Shown: in pieces, positions 56,125-64,000 of the stretch
How positions within the stretch are numbered: the first letter of the stretch is position 1
How the letters are laid out: each line of letters starts with the position of its first letter
Source of the DNA: Methanolobus chelungpuianus
Lineage (GTDB): Archaea > Halobacteriota > Methanosarcinia > Methanosarcinales > Methanosarcinaceae
DNA length: 64,000 bases
NCBI RefSeq assembly: GCF_024500045.1
Contig: NZ_JTEO01000004.1
Coordinates: 496,001 to 560,000 of the forward strand
Reading direction: 5' to 3'
Notes under the pieces: generated by a model
Seen by the model: only the letters and a program-made list of their open reading frames with translations
Database searches by the model: none
Told to the model about the DNA's origin: nothing
Position numbers and translations under genes: made by a program

Positions 56125-57102
56125 ATGTTTATCGGAGTAGATCATGGTACGACTGCAATGCGTTTTGCATCCGCCGGCAAGGATGATGCCGGCGTGATCA
56201 GGCTGGAAGTCCCCAGACAGGACATCGCTCCCATGAGCGAGCCGGAAGTCATATCCCTGATCGAGGAAGGTTTTGGTGTGAAGAGCGATGAGATCGAAAT
56301 GATCGCTGTCACTTATTCCATGGGTGACAGCATAACATCGATTGAGAACATCGATCACGTCCAGAACCGTGGAGTAAGGAGCATCGAAGGTGCAGGCAAG
56401 AAAACAGGCGGTGGAAGCCGCGTGTTCGACGCAGTGAAGAACTCCGGCATTCCTGCTGTAGTCATCCCGGGAATACATGACAAGAGCCGTACAGATCCCC
56501 GGCTCAATGTGTTCTCCCACTCCACAAGCCCGGAGAAGATAGGTATCGCCTATCATGCTTTCTGCATGGGACTTGCGGATTTCGTGCTATCGGACATAAG
56601 CTCCAATACAGTCACCCTCGGGGTTGCTAATGGCAGGGTCATCGGTGCTATCGATGCCTGTATATTTGCCCCTGGCCTGGTCCATGGGCCTCTGGATGTG
56701 CAGGCGCTGAGGGACGTGGATGCCGGAAAGATCAGCGCCAATGAGGCATTCACCAAGGCAGGTGTGCTCAAGCACACGCCTTTCTCTGACAGGCACGAGC
56801 TATTAAAAGCCGCGCTCAACGGTGATTCCGAGGCACTTCTTGCGCTGGACACCATTGCTCTGTTCGCAGCTATGGAGATCTCCTGCATGCAGATGCTCTT
56901 AAAGGACTACGGTTCCAGAGGGGAAGTGGTCCTGGAAGGCTCCGTAGGTGAGATCCCACGGGTGGTGGAAAAAATAAACGCTCATCTGGGGACAGAATGC
57001 CATGTTCTTGACAGGTGGAGCGCTGCGATCGGATGTGCCGAGATCGCGCGGGACATTGCCGGCGGCCGCAGGGAAATACTGGGCATACCTGTGAATTTCT
57101 GA
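56125..57102 (+). CDS. methanogenesis marker protein 12
   Basis: A 325-residue protein in the ASKHA (sugar kinase/actin/Hsp70) fold. It has a phosphate loop at the start (FIGVDHGTTAMRF), VTYSMGDSITSIENI, and GEVVLEGSVGEIPRV near the end. It belongs to the family found only in methanogens, marker 12, whose exact role is unknown. ATG 56125 follows AAGGGGTG; an in-frame GTG at 56116 lies in that site. It converges with the IorA-like gene. Confidence 0.88.
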   Translation: MFIGVDHGTTAMRFASAGKDDAGVIRLEVPRQDIAPMSEPEVISLIEEGFGVKSDEIEMIAVTYSMGDSITSIENIDHVQNRGVRSIEGAGKKTGGGSRVFDAVKNSGIPAVVIPGIHDKSRTDPRLNVFSHSTSPEKIGIAYHAFCMGLADFVLSDISSNTVTLGVANGRVIGAIDACIFAPGLVHGPLDVQALRDVDAGKISANEAFTKAGVLKHTPFSDRHELLKAALNGDSEALLALDTIALFAAMEISCMQMLLKDYGSRGEVVLEGSVGEIPRVVEKINAHLGTECHVLDRWSAAIGCAEIARDIAGGRREILGIPVNF

Positions 57103-57167
57103 AACAGGATATATCGCGTGTATGCTGTTTGAAACGCCAAATTGCAGCCTTGCCGGGCACTGCAGGA

Positions 57168-58697
57168 TCAGTACATTACACATTTGCATTTAACATAGAT
57201 CACTGAAACGCCTTTGAGGTCCAGTTTTTCTTTTATCATCCTTTCCAGCTCTTCAAATGCTGCTTCCCCCATGTTCCTGGCGCCTGCATCCGGATCGAAC
57301 ACTTCAAGGTCCGGGACAAGCGCACGGACAGCCTCCTTTATATCCGGCGCCGCCTGCCCTCCTGTCATGGCTGCGACATCATTCTGCAGCACGATAACAA
57401 GTACGTCTGATCCGTGGTCAACAGCATTTATGAGTCCTATTATCCCTGAGTGGGCGAGTCCGAAGTCCCCGATGACAGCAATTCCATTTTTAGTAAAACC
57501 GCAGGCAGTGGATATTGCTCCGCCGAGTGAGAAACCGGTGTCGACAGCTCCGAGGGGTTCGGGTGCCGTGCGTATGGAGCATCCCATATCCCCTGCGATC
57601 ATCACATCGAGCCTGCGCAGTATGTGGTAGAGGGGCATGTAGGGGCAATCGCTGCATATTGGCCGTGGGCCTCTTTCCGCTATTGTCTGGATGGACGTGT
57701 ATTCAGTTACATGTGCCCTGTCCAGGTTCTCCAGGGCAAAACCTATATGTTCCCTGTTCAGGAGCCCGTAAGGAAGGTGTCCTGTTTCCTTCCCGTACAC
57801 ATTTCCAAATATCCTGGTATGGGATTCTATGAAGGGCTCGCTTTCTTCTGTAACGAGGATCCTTTCATGCTTCCTTACAAAACTCGCCGCCAGCTCATAA
57901 GGGAAAGGTGACACGACACCAAGCGCGAGATGCGAAACCGAGTTCCATTGCTCATCCCCCGATAGGAGTTCGTCAACGATCGCTGATGGGAAACCCGAGG
58001 ATATCACCCCGACACTCCCCTTGGTCGATACTCTGTTAAGGGAGCCCTTTTCCGCTTCCCTGGTAAGGATCGGCTGTGATCTCAGGTGGAACAGCTGGTG
58101 CTTTCCGTGCATAGTGAGCTTCCACACGGACGGATCAAAGAGCTTTCCCCGGCCGCCTGCACGGGGAGTGATCCTCAGGACGCGGCCCTCGCTTTTCTCA
58201 AGCCTGTCGGTGACCCTGACAATCACAGGTGCGCTTGCCTCCTCAGATATCTCAAAGGCCCTTATGAGGCACTCATAGGCAGTTTCAGGGCCGGAGGGAT
58301 CGAATACTGCAATCTCGGCTATCTTCCCGTACCATCTTGAATCCTGTTCGTTCTGGGAGCCAAAGGCTGCCGGATCGTCCCCTGCAAGGATGACCACTCC
58401 GGCACCAATAGTATGCGTGACCGAGGTTATCAGGGGATCTGCCAGAAGGTTCATCCCTACATGCTTGACAAGCACGAGTGACCTGCATCCGCACACCGAT
58501 GCTCCCAGGGCGGTCTCCATCGCAGACTTCTCGCTGGTGAACCAGTGAAAATCGTAGGTGCCATCATTATCCCGTATAAATTTCTCAGCAACGGCAGTGA
58601 TTGGAAAACCGGCAACAGCTGTTATTCTCTTTACACAGCTGTCAATTGATGCAAGATACAGTGCATCGAGCCCGGTAGTATGTATTGTCTTCTGCAT
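57168..58697 (-). CDS. IorA-like TPP enzyme lacking the ferredoxin domain
   Basis: A 509-residue homologue of the alpha subunit of indolepyruvate:ferredoxin oxidoreductase. The N-terminal pyrimidine-type domain is present (HTTGLDALYLASIDS, AGFPITAVAEKF), and the TPP-binding domain has GDFGLAHSGIIGLINAV and the ND loop with MTGGQ. IorA is normally ~600 residues and ends in a domain with two [4Fe-4S] clusters. Here the chain stops right after the TPP domain, with only KCKC at the end, and no IorB gene is seen. It may use another partner or another reaction. It is 13 bp downstream of the marker-11 gene and probably in its operon. Confidence 0.82.
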   Translation of the reverse strand: MQKTIHTTGLDALYLASIDSCVKRITAVAGFPITAVAEKFIRDNDGTYDFHWFTSEKSAMETALGASVCGCRSLVLVKHVGMNLLADPLITSVTHTIGAGVVILAGDDPAAFGSQNEQDSRWYGKIAEIAVFDPSGPETAYECLIRAFEISEEASAPVIVRVTDRLEKSEGRVLRITPRAGGRGKLFDPSVWKLTMHGKHQLFHLRSQPILTREAEKGSLNRVSTKGSVGVISSGFPSAIVDELLSGDEQWNSVSHLALGVVSPFPYELAASFVRKHERILVTEESEPFIESHTRIFGNVYGKETGHLPYGLLNREHIGFALENLDRAHVTEYTSIQTIAERGPRPICSDCPYMPLYHILRRLDVMIAGDMGCSIRTAPEPLGAVDTGFSLGGAISTACGFTKNGIAVIGDFGLAHSGIIGLINAVDHGSDVLVIVLQNDVAAMTGGQAAPDIKEAVRALVPDLEVFDPDAGARNMGEAAFEELERMIKEKLDLKGVSVIYVKCKCVMY

Positions 58698-58710
58698 GCT
58701 GTTCCTGGTG

Positions 58711-59628
58711 TCAGTTATCGCCGATCATGGCGTCAGGCCGGACAGAATCATCGGGACGGGCAAACCATGCCAGCGCAGCCAGCGCGCCAATTATGCCGTT
58801 GCCGTCTATCCATATCTCGACACCATGTTCCTGTGCGTACCGGAGTGCATATTCCCTGCTAAGCTCTCCTGAACGGCATTTCATGCTGTACTCCTGCACT
58901 GCTGCAGCATCGAAATCAGAAAGCACGACCATGCCTGTGTCTTTTGAGACGCTGTATCTTATGAGTGCCGCCCTGATGCTTTGGAGCAGTTCCTCCTTGG
59001 CAGCCGCACTGGTGCAGGCAAATTCCAGCACAGTGGAAACGCAGTTCTGTGTCCTGGCCGCCACGGGGTAGAGCTGTACAAGGGAGTGTGACAGGTAGAT
59101 TGATTCCGGGCAGTCGAGCTCTTTAGCTATATTATGGGTCAGGGTCCAGGTAGCCCCCTTTTCCTTGGTGTCGGTGTCATCGATGCCTATAATGACCCTT
59201 TCTCTCCTCGGGACCACGATAGTGCCCTTTGCTGCACGGCCTCCTCCTGATTCAGTGCACTCGTAACGCAGCACTCCGTTAGCAAGGGCCCTGCATCTGG
59301 TGGCACCGACTCCGCCACCTCCAAGGCCTGCATATGTTATGGATACCTCATCACCGCTGACAATCACTGACTCGATACCTGCCGCGAAGCGGGAAGGTTT
59401 CAGTTCAAGGTGCGATGTGCCTGTTCTCACAAGGTAGCGTATCATGTTGCCAATAGACCTTGCCTTAAGCACAAGCGGTGAATGTGAATAATGGAACTTT
59501 ACCCATGCAGCACCACCATAGCAGTTAGTGTGCTCGATGATCTCCGCATACCCGTTGTTTTTATCGCATACAGCATATATGCCCTTATAAGGAATGGTGT
59601 ATGGATCCTCAAGTACTATCTCTTTCAT
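58711..59628 (-). CDS. methanogenesis marker protein 11
   Basis: A 305-residue protein of the methanogen-only marker 11 family. The N-terminal half is rich in glycine (GLGGGGVGATRCRALANGV), and the second half contains a TiaS-like segment, IGIDDTDTKEKGATWTLTHNIA, as in tRNA-Ile2 agmatinylcytidine synthase. The function is unknown. It heads a two-gene unit with the ferredoxin-less IorA homologue. Confidence 0.88.
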   Translation of the reverse strand: MKEIVLEDPYTIPYKGIYAVCDKNNGYAEIIEHTNCYGGAAWVKFHYSHSPLVLKARSIGNMIRYLVRTGTSHLELKPSRFAAGIESVIVSGDEVSITYAGLGGGGVGATRCRALANGVLRYECTESGGGRAAKGTIVVPRRERVIIGIDDTDTKEKGATWTLTHNIAKELDCPESIYLSHSLVQLYPVAARTQNCVSTVLEFACTSAAAKEELLQSIRAALIRYSVSKDTGMVVLSDFDAAAVQEYSMKCRSGELSREYALRYAQEHGVEIWIDGNGIIGALAALAWFARPDDSVRPDAMIGDN

Positions 59629-59746
59629 CTGAGTGCCTAATAGCAGGATAATACTTTAAATGTTTTGTTTGTACCCGGCTTTGCAGAAAGCCTGCACATT
59701 AACCACGACATTCACAGAAAATAGGAGTGAAAAGGAGATTCCCTTC

Positions 59747-61456
59747 TCACTTGTGCGTATAGTAAGCCACTATCTCGCTGCCTGCCGAATCGATACGGCA
59801 GAACCCGAACCTCTCGAACTGGACAACCTTGTCCAGCTCAGCGGCAATCTGTTTCTCACCAATGCCTGTGAACTCGCCGTCCGGGGAGAGTACTCTTACA
59901 GGGACACCGTTGACAGGAGCCCAGTGGATGATCTTCATCTTCTCCTTCTTCGCGGACCCGATGGTATCGTCAATATAGCGTGCCTGGAAAGGCTCCATGG
60001 AAGTGATCTCCACGTTGTAGAGATCCTTGAGCCTGACCTTGGAGCCGGCTGCAAACTTCCCGGCGTCTTCCCTGCAGACCAGAACCTTAGTGCCTACATC
60101 GATCTCACGGCAGCCGCGGTCTTCTGTGGGATGCAGCGGCGGGTTTGCAGTACACGGCTCTGCACCTGTGATCTCAAGCTCCACGGGGTCCCATACGAAG
60201 AAGTACCTGTTGGCCTTTGGCTCCACGAGTTTCCTGTTCTCTGCATAAAGTGTGTCAAGACTGATACTGATATCTGTTTCACCGACACCCATATCGAGCA
60301 TGAACTTGCGGACAGCTTCAGGCTGGATACCACGCCTCCTTATGGCACGCACCGTGGGCAGGCGCGGATCGTCCCAGCCGTTGTACTCTCCTTCCTCTAT
60401 GGCCCGGCGGAGGCCGCTGGTACTGAACTTACCGAACTCATGCATCTTCACGCGGCCCCAGTGTGTCGTTATGGGATAGTCCCAGCCGAGATATTTATAA
60501 ATATAGGTCTGACGTTTCTCGCTGTCCATCAGGTCCTTACCCCTGATGATATGCGTCGTGCCCAGGACATGATCCTCGATGGCGCCCTCAAAATCAAGGA
60601 GAGGCCATACAATATACCTGTCCCCGACTTCCGGACGGGGATGTGGCATCCTCAATATCCTGAAAGCCCCGAAATCACGCAAAGCCGGGTCCTTGTGCCT
60701 GATATCTGTCTTGATGCGCAGTACAGCGGATTTCTCAGGATAAGCTCCCGAGAGCATCTTGTCCCAGTGCTCCAGGTTCTCCTTCGCAGGTGTGTTCCTG
60801 TGGGGACATGCCTCCTTTGCGTCCTTGAGAGCTTTGAATGCCTCACTTTCACAGAAGCAGACATAGGCATGCCCGCCCTCAATGAGCTTTCTCGCATGTT
60901 CGTAATAGATGGGGATCCTGTCGGAAGCGATGATGATCTCATCCGGCCTGGCGCCGAGCCAGTTACAGTCCTCTCTGTACCAGTCATAAGCCTCCAGCAT
61001 GGGACGCTTGGTCTGTGTATCAGTATCATCGAAACGGAGTATCAGCTTGCCGTTATACTTCTTCACATACTCGGAGTTCACCACTATGCCCCGGGTACTT
61101 CCAAGGGTGGGAGGACCATTAGGATTTGGCGCAAAGCGCATAACGACCTTTCCGCATTCAGCCTTTTCCAGAGGCTTGAGCCCCTTCTCAGGTTCCTTTC
61201 TGGTACAGAGCTCTTCTATAAGCTCCGGAGCTATCTGCTCAAGGCGGGCCTGCCACTGTTCAGGACTGCCTTTTGTGACCTCTCCAAGTATCTCCTGGAT
61301 GAAAGGGGTCACTTCCTTTGCCTTGTTACGCAGGTGGGGGCACTCGCCCATAACACGGCCCATAACGGCGGCTATCTGTGGAGCCTGGCCATATTTCACA
61401 GCGTTCTGAAGGGCATACTTCTCAACGGTCTTTTTGTCGTCCTCGGTTAGTGTCAT
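59747..61456 (-). CDS. gltX: glutamyl-tRNA synthetase (archaeal type)
   Basis: A 569-residue class-I synthetase of the archaeal/eukaryotic GluRS group. ATP-site motif 1 is in RFAPNPNGPPTLGSTRG, where the usual HIGH reads TLGS; KMSKS is represented by KFSTS in HEFGKFSTSGLRRAI. The C-terminal anticodon domain is of the beta-barrel type (VDVGTKVLV). N-terminal ~90 residues are a helical appendix. It charges tRNA-Glu and, in methanogens, tRNA-Gln for later transamidation. Confidence 0.95.
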   Translation of the reverse strand: MTLTEDDKKTVEKYALQNAVKYGQAPQIAAVMGRVMGECPHLRNKAKEVTPFIQEILGEVTKGSPEQWQARLEQIAPELIEELCTRKEPEKGLKPLEKAECGKVVMRFAPNPNGPPTLGSTRGIVVNSEYVKKYNGKLILRFDDTDTQTKRPMLEAYDWYREDCNWLGARPDEIIIASDRIPIYYEHARKLIEGGHAYVCFCESEAFKALKDAKEACPHRNTPAKENLEHWDKMLSGAYPEKSAVLRIKTDIRHKDPALRDFGAFRILRMPHPRPEVGDRYIVWPLLDFEGAIEDHVLGTTHIIRGKDLMDSEKRQTYIYKYLGWDYPITTHWGRVKMHEFGKFSTSGLRRAIEEGEYNGWDDPRLPTVRAIRRRGIQPEAVRKFMLDMGVGETDISISLDTLYAENRKLVEPKANRYFFVWDPVELEITGAEPCTANPPLHPTEDRGCREIDVGTKVLVCREDAGKFAAGSKVRLKDLYNVEITSMEPFQARYIDDTIGSAKKEKMKIIHWAPVNGVPVRVLSPDGEFTGIGEKQIAAELDKVVQFERFGFCRIDSAGSEIVAYYTHK

Positions 61457-61592
61457 CGCTATTCTCCGAAAGGATATGGATCAAGGATGATCCAAGATGA
61501 GTGTTCATTATCTGACAGTATATCCGGAATATCCGATTTGTGTTTTTTGAAAGAACAGGCTTGAATTGTTATAACCGGATTTAAATGTGCGC

Positions 61593-61892
61593 TTACTGGG
61601 GTTTGCCCATGTCCCTTATACGGGTGGCCTTAGTCACCACGTCAGAGATATCGGCCTCAAAGGACGAGAGGAACTCCTCCACTGAATCTCCTGTTACCGC
61701 ACCATGTGTGGATGGCTTTATGAGCCTCTCCTGTTCCAGGATGCGCAGCGAGTAACGCACTTTATGGGTGGGCATGCCTGTCTCCTCGGCCAGTTTCAGG
61801 ATACCGATGGGGCCGCGTTCCACAACTGCCCTGAGAACCATCAAATGGCGCTCCGCAAGCTCCAGTTCCCTGATGATCTGGTCGAACAGCAT
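61593..61892 (-). CDS. small winged-helix transcription factor
   Basis: A 99-residue protein with a winged helix at ~12-70 (HLMVLRAVVERGPIGILKLAEETGMPTHKVRYSLRILEQERLI) and a short helical tail. Archaeal regulators of this size usually bind DNA as dimers. Its ATG overlaps the FAH-family stop by one base (TAATG), so it is translated together with that gene. Target unknown. Confidence 0.82.
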   Translation of the reverse strand: MLFDQIIRELELAERHLMVLRAVVERGPIGILKLAEETGMPTHKVRYSLRILEQERLIKPSTHGAVTGDSVEEFLSSFEADISDVVTKATRIRDMGKPQ

Positions 61893-62623
61893 TATACAAC
61901 CTCGTTCCTTAACGTTCCGATCCCTTCTATCTCGATCTCCACAGTGTCACCCGGGTGAAGCTCCCCTACCCCCGGCGGAGTGCCGGTGGCTATGATATCC
62001 CCAACCTCAAGGGTCATTATGCCCGATATGAACTCTATCAGGTATGGCACATCGAAAATGAGATTGGAAGTATTTGAATCCTGTCTTGTCTGGCCATTGA
62101 CCCTGGCTTTAATGGAGGCATTATCCGGATCGAATTTGGCTGCCGGTATGATGAAGGGACCTACCGGAGCAAAGGTATCAAAGCTCTTGGCCCTTGTCCA
62201 CTGTCCATCCTTTCTCTGGAGGTCACGGGCGGTGACGTCATTGAAGCATGTGAAGCCCGCGATCACATCATAGGCCCTGTCGTATTTAATGCTCTTGCAC
62301 TTCTTGCCGATTATCACTGCAAGCTCTGCTTCGTAATCCACTCTCTGGCTGCTTCTGGGATACAGGATCCTTCCCTCATGGCCCAGGATGGACGAGGGTG
62401 GCTTTATGAAAAGTATGGGCTCATCCGGGACCTGCAGGCCGAACTCCGCGGCATGATCGTGATAGTTCAGTCCTATGCACACGATCTTCGTAGGACTGCT
62501 GGGCGGAAGGGTTTCCAGTTCATCCAGTTCATAGGTCTTCCCGTCACCATCGTGGGAAGTGACAATGCCGTTATTTACCTCTCCGTAGAAGATGTCGTCA
62601 AGATATCTGAAGCGTCCAAACAT
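61892..62623 (-). CDS. fumarylacetoacetate hydrolase family protein
   Basis: A 243-residue FAH-fold enzyme. The conserved metal-binding E..E pattern appears in VDYEAELAVIIGKK, and GFTCFNDVTARDLQ, KSFDTFAPVGP and IIATGTPPGVGELHPGD are family signatures. The family includes acylpyruvate hydrolases, oxaloacetate decarboxylases and isomerases, so the substrate is open. It leads a two-gene unit with a winged-helix protein. Confidence 0.9.
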   Translation of the reverse strand: MFGRFRYLDDIFYGEVNNGIVTSHDGDGKTYELDELETLPPSSPTKIVCIGLNYHDHAAEFGLQVPDEPILFIKPPSSILGHEGRILYPRSSQRVDYEAELAVIIGKKCKSIKYDRAYDVIAGFTCFNDVTARDLQRKDGQWTRAKSFDTFAPVGPFIIPAAKFDPDNASIKARVNGQTRQDSNTSNLIFDVPYLIEFISGIMTLEVGDIIATGTPPGVGELHPGDTVEIEIEGIGTLRNEVV

Positions 62624-62874
62624 TAGTCAAACTCTTTGCTTTCATTCTAGATAAGTATAGATGCTTTAGCTGAATGAAGGGGCTTTCCAGCTAATATCAG
62701 CATCATCCCATACTCTGTCCGATCAGTGGGTATAGATTCAATTATAACTATTTATTATTTAAAATATTTATTTATATTAATACGTATATATTCTCTTCGG
62801 AGATTACAATATGGGATCTCCGGAAGTGCCCTGCTAACAAGGGGGGTCATTTCCATAGCAACGTGAGGATTAGT
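62624..62874. other. intergenic region, AT-rich
   Basis: No supported gene. Several AT-rich TATA-like stretches lie near 62741-62790 (TATTTATTATTTAAAATATTTATTTATATT). An 8-codon frame with a CGGAGAT Shine-Dalgarno occurs at 62811-62837; it may be a leader peptide or chance. Confidence 0.35.
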
Positions 62875-62994
62875 ATGCAATATACAAAAGAACACCACGA
62901 GAACCTTTACGGCTTCCGCGAACGTGACAAGTTCGATTATTCCGTAGACATAGTTTTCGGGGAGTTTGACGAAACCATAGTGCTCTTGCACTGA
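62875..62994 (+). CDS. possible 39-residue protein
   Basis: An ATG at 62875 with GTGAGGAT upstream opens a 39-codon frame: MQYTKEHHENLYGFRERDKFD at the start, then FGEFDETIVLLH. It is acidic and has no membrane segment. Its strong ribosome-binding site and position 100 bp before a permease gene speak for it, but it matches no family I know. Confidence 0.4.
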   Translation: MQYTKEHHENLYGFRERDKFDYSVDIVFGEFDETIVLLH

Positions 62995-63094
62995 ACGATA
63001 CGATCCATGAGACTGCCGGGAAACAACTGCAGTCCCATGCAGCATTTACCATCTCTGCGGCTTTACGGCCTTGCAGAGAGGAATATATTTAAGC

Positions 63095-64000
63095 ATGGTC
63101 CCTGTTCCTGACAACTTGATGACGCTGCCTGTCCTCATACTTGCAATTGTTTTTATCCTGACCGCAATAAGACAGATAGGTAACCTGAGGCTTGGCATCT
63201 GGCAGATAATGTCGCTGGGCGCTCTCGGAGTACTGCTGACAGGGCAGATATCAGTTACTGATGCCCTTAATTCTGTGAATATGGATGTCATGCTCTTCCT
63301 TTTCGGAATGTTCGCCGTGGGGCAGGCATTGGAGATGAGCGGCTATATTTCCCATATCTCCTACCGCTTTTTCAGGAGTGCGAGGACCCTTGATGCCGTA
63401 ATACTGTACATCCTGTTCGGGATGGGCCTCGCATCCGCATTCCTGATGAATGATACACTGGCAATAATCGGTACGCCTGTAATGCTGCTCCTTGCCAGGG
63501 AACATAACATCGATCCCAAGGTGCTGCTTCTGGCATTGGCCTTTGCCGTGACCACAGGAAGTGTCATCAGCCCCATAGGCAATCCCCAGAATCTCCTGAT
63601 AGCCCTGGGCGGGGGTCTTGAGGACCCTTTCGTTACCTTCGCCCGCTACCTGCTGCTTCCTACAGTGGTGAACCTGCTGATAACCTACATGCTGCTTAAG
63701 GTCTTCTACAGGAAACATTTCTCTCCTGTACCGCTTGACCATGCAGTGCCAAGGATCACTGACCACAGGCTTGCCAGGTGGTCAGGTATGTCACTTTGCC
63801 TGGTCGTCATCCTGGTGGCGGCGAAGATCGTTGTCACATCGGCAGGCATTCCCTTCGATTTCAGGCTGACCTACATTGCCCTTATTTCGGCAATCCCTGT
63901 GCTTTTGCTCAGCAGCCGGAGGAAAGAGATACTGCAAAAGATGGACTGGCATACACTTGTGTTCTTCGCTGCCATGTTCATACTGATGGAGAGTGTGTGG
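63095..64000 (+). CDS. ArsB/NhaD-type anion permease, 3' end outside window
   Basis: An open frame of 302 codons to the window edge. The protein is hydrophobic with about eight membrane segments so far: PVLILAIVFILTAI, LGALGVLLTG, MLFLFGMFAVGQAL, ILYILFGMGLASAFLMNDTL and so on. The motif SAFLMNDTLAIIGTPV and SVISPIGNPQNLL mark the ion transporter superfamily (ArsB/NhaD/SLC13). It could carry arsenite, sodium or a dicarboxylate. Its start is uncertain: ATG 63095 has a distant AGAGG, while ATG 63119 would suit a TATA box at 63082-63090. Confidence 0.85.
   Translation, partial: MVPVPDNLMTLPVLILAIVFILTAIRQIGNLRLGIWQIMSLGALGVLLTGQISVTDALNSVNMDVMLFLFGMFAVGQALEMSGYISHISYRFFRSARTLDAVILYILFGMGLASAFLMNDTLAIIGTPVMLLLAREHNIDPKVLLLALAFAVTTGSVISPIGNPQNLLIALGGGLEDPFVTFARYLLLPTVVNLLITYMLLKVFYRKHFSPVPLDHAVPRITDHRLARWSGMSLCLVVILVAAKIVVTSAGIPFDFRLTYIALISAIPVLLLSSRRKEILQKMDWHTLVFFAAMFILMESVW

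Noticed and set aside
59660-61450. A 596-codon frame on the plus strand
   Set aside because: It lies antisense to the clear GluRS gene; its product has no family features and is explained by codon bias of the real gene.
1-64000. CRISPR array, prophage or insertion sequence
   Set aside because: No regularly spaced repeats, no transposase, integrase or phage structural genes were seen; genes are dense and mostly housekeeping.

Overview
The window is one strand-mixed stretch of an archaeal chromosome from a methanogen of the Methanosarcinaceae type, probably from the methylotrophic Methanolobus/Methanococcoides side of the family. The evidence is methanogenesis marker proteins 11 and 12, a type-2 (methanogen-type) seryl-tRNA synthetase, the complete archaeal exosome/ribosome/RNase P/proteasome superoperon, archaeal RecJ, Hel308, SepF, KEOPS Pcc1, the siroheme-dependent heme route, and glucosylglycerate genes like those known from Methanococcoides burtonii. 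I cannot fix the genus; base composition looks nearer 50% GC than is usual for that group. There is no rRNA operon, CRISPR array, insertion sequence or prophage. Both window edges cut a gene (a DUF523/DUF1722 protein at the left, an anion permease at the right).

Layout. 1-5 kb: DUF523/DUF1722 protein, a small zinc ribbon protein, ribosomal protein eS1, a DUF5788 protein with a 26-bp near-perfect palindrome at its promoter, and thiM-thiE. 4.3-8.1 kb: the most unusual accessory locus. A BlaI/CopY-type repressor and a membrane metallopeptidase lie divergent to an FtsX-type permease, its ATPase and an FtrD-like (DUF2318) lipoprotein. Four copies of a TTTACA-N5-TGTAAA inverted repeat sit at the two promoters. 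8.2-18.8 kb: a quinone-oxidoreductase-like enzyme, SerRS, a family-4 uracil-DNA glycosylase, then a leftward run glmU2-glmS-glmM-glmU1-recJ-pcc1 for UDP-GlcNAc synthesis plus DNA and tRNA maintenance. 19-35 kb: uS15, HisRS, TrpB2, a leftward gpgP-unknown-GH15 cluster, Hel308, HisD, DUF1699, gpgS, and cobA-hemD-ahbC for siroheme-derived heme; then superoxide reductase and ValRS.

37-44 kb: a PUA protein, sepF, a ZPR1-type zinc protein, peroxiredoxin, ProRS, a CobT-like protein, an intron-containing tRNA-Trp whose intron is itself a box C/D guide RNA, and an orphan response regulator with a PAS domain. 44.7-52.8 kb: the superoperon rpl15e-COG1325-rnp3-rnp2-psmA-sbds-rrp4-rrp41-rrp42-rpl37ae-rpoP-brix-pcc1-pfdB, in which the second pcc1 appears to start at CTG. 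52.9-64 kb: DHH phosphoesterase, PaaK-like ligase, ACT protein, DUF2103, marker protein 12, converging on an IorA-like TPP enzyme that lacks its ferredoxin domain and marker protein 11; then GluRS, a winged-helix protein, a FAH-family enzyme, a possible 39-residue protein, and the start of a permease.

Most genes are housekeeping and easily assigned. The parts that deserve attention are the BlaI-operator/ABC/FtrD locus, the tRNA-Trp intron guide RNA, the CTG-initiated Pcc1, several unexplained palindromes at promoters (DUF5788, DUF1699, valS), and the ferredoxin-less IorA homologue between two methanogenesis markers.
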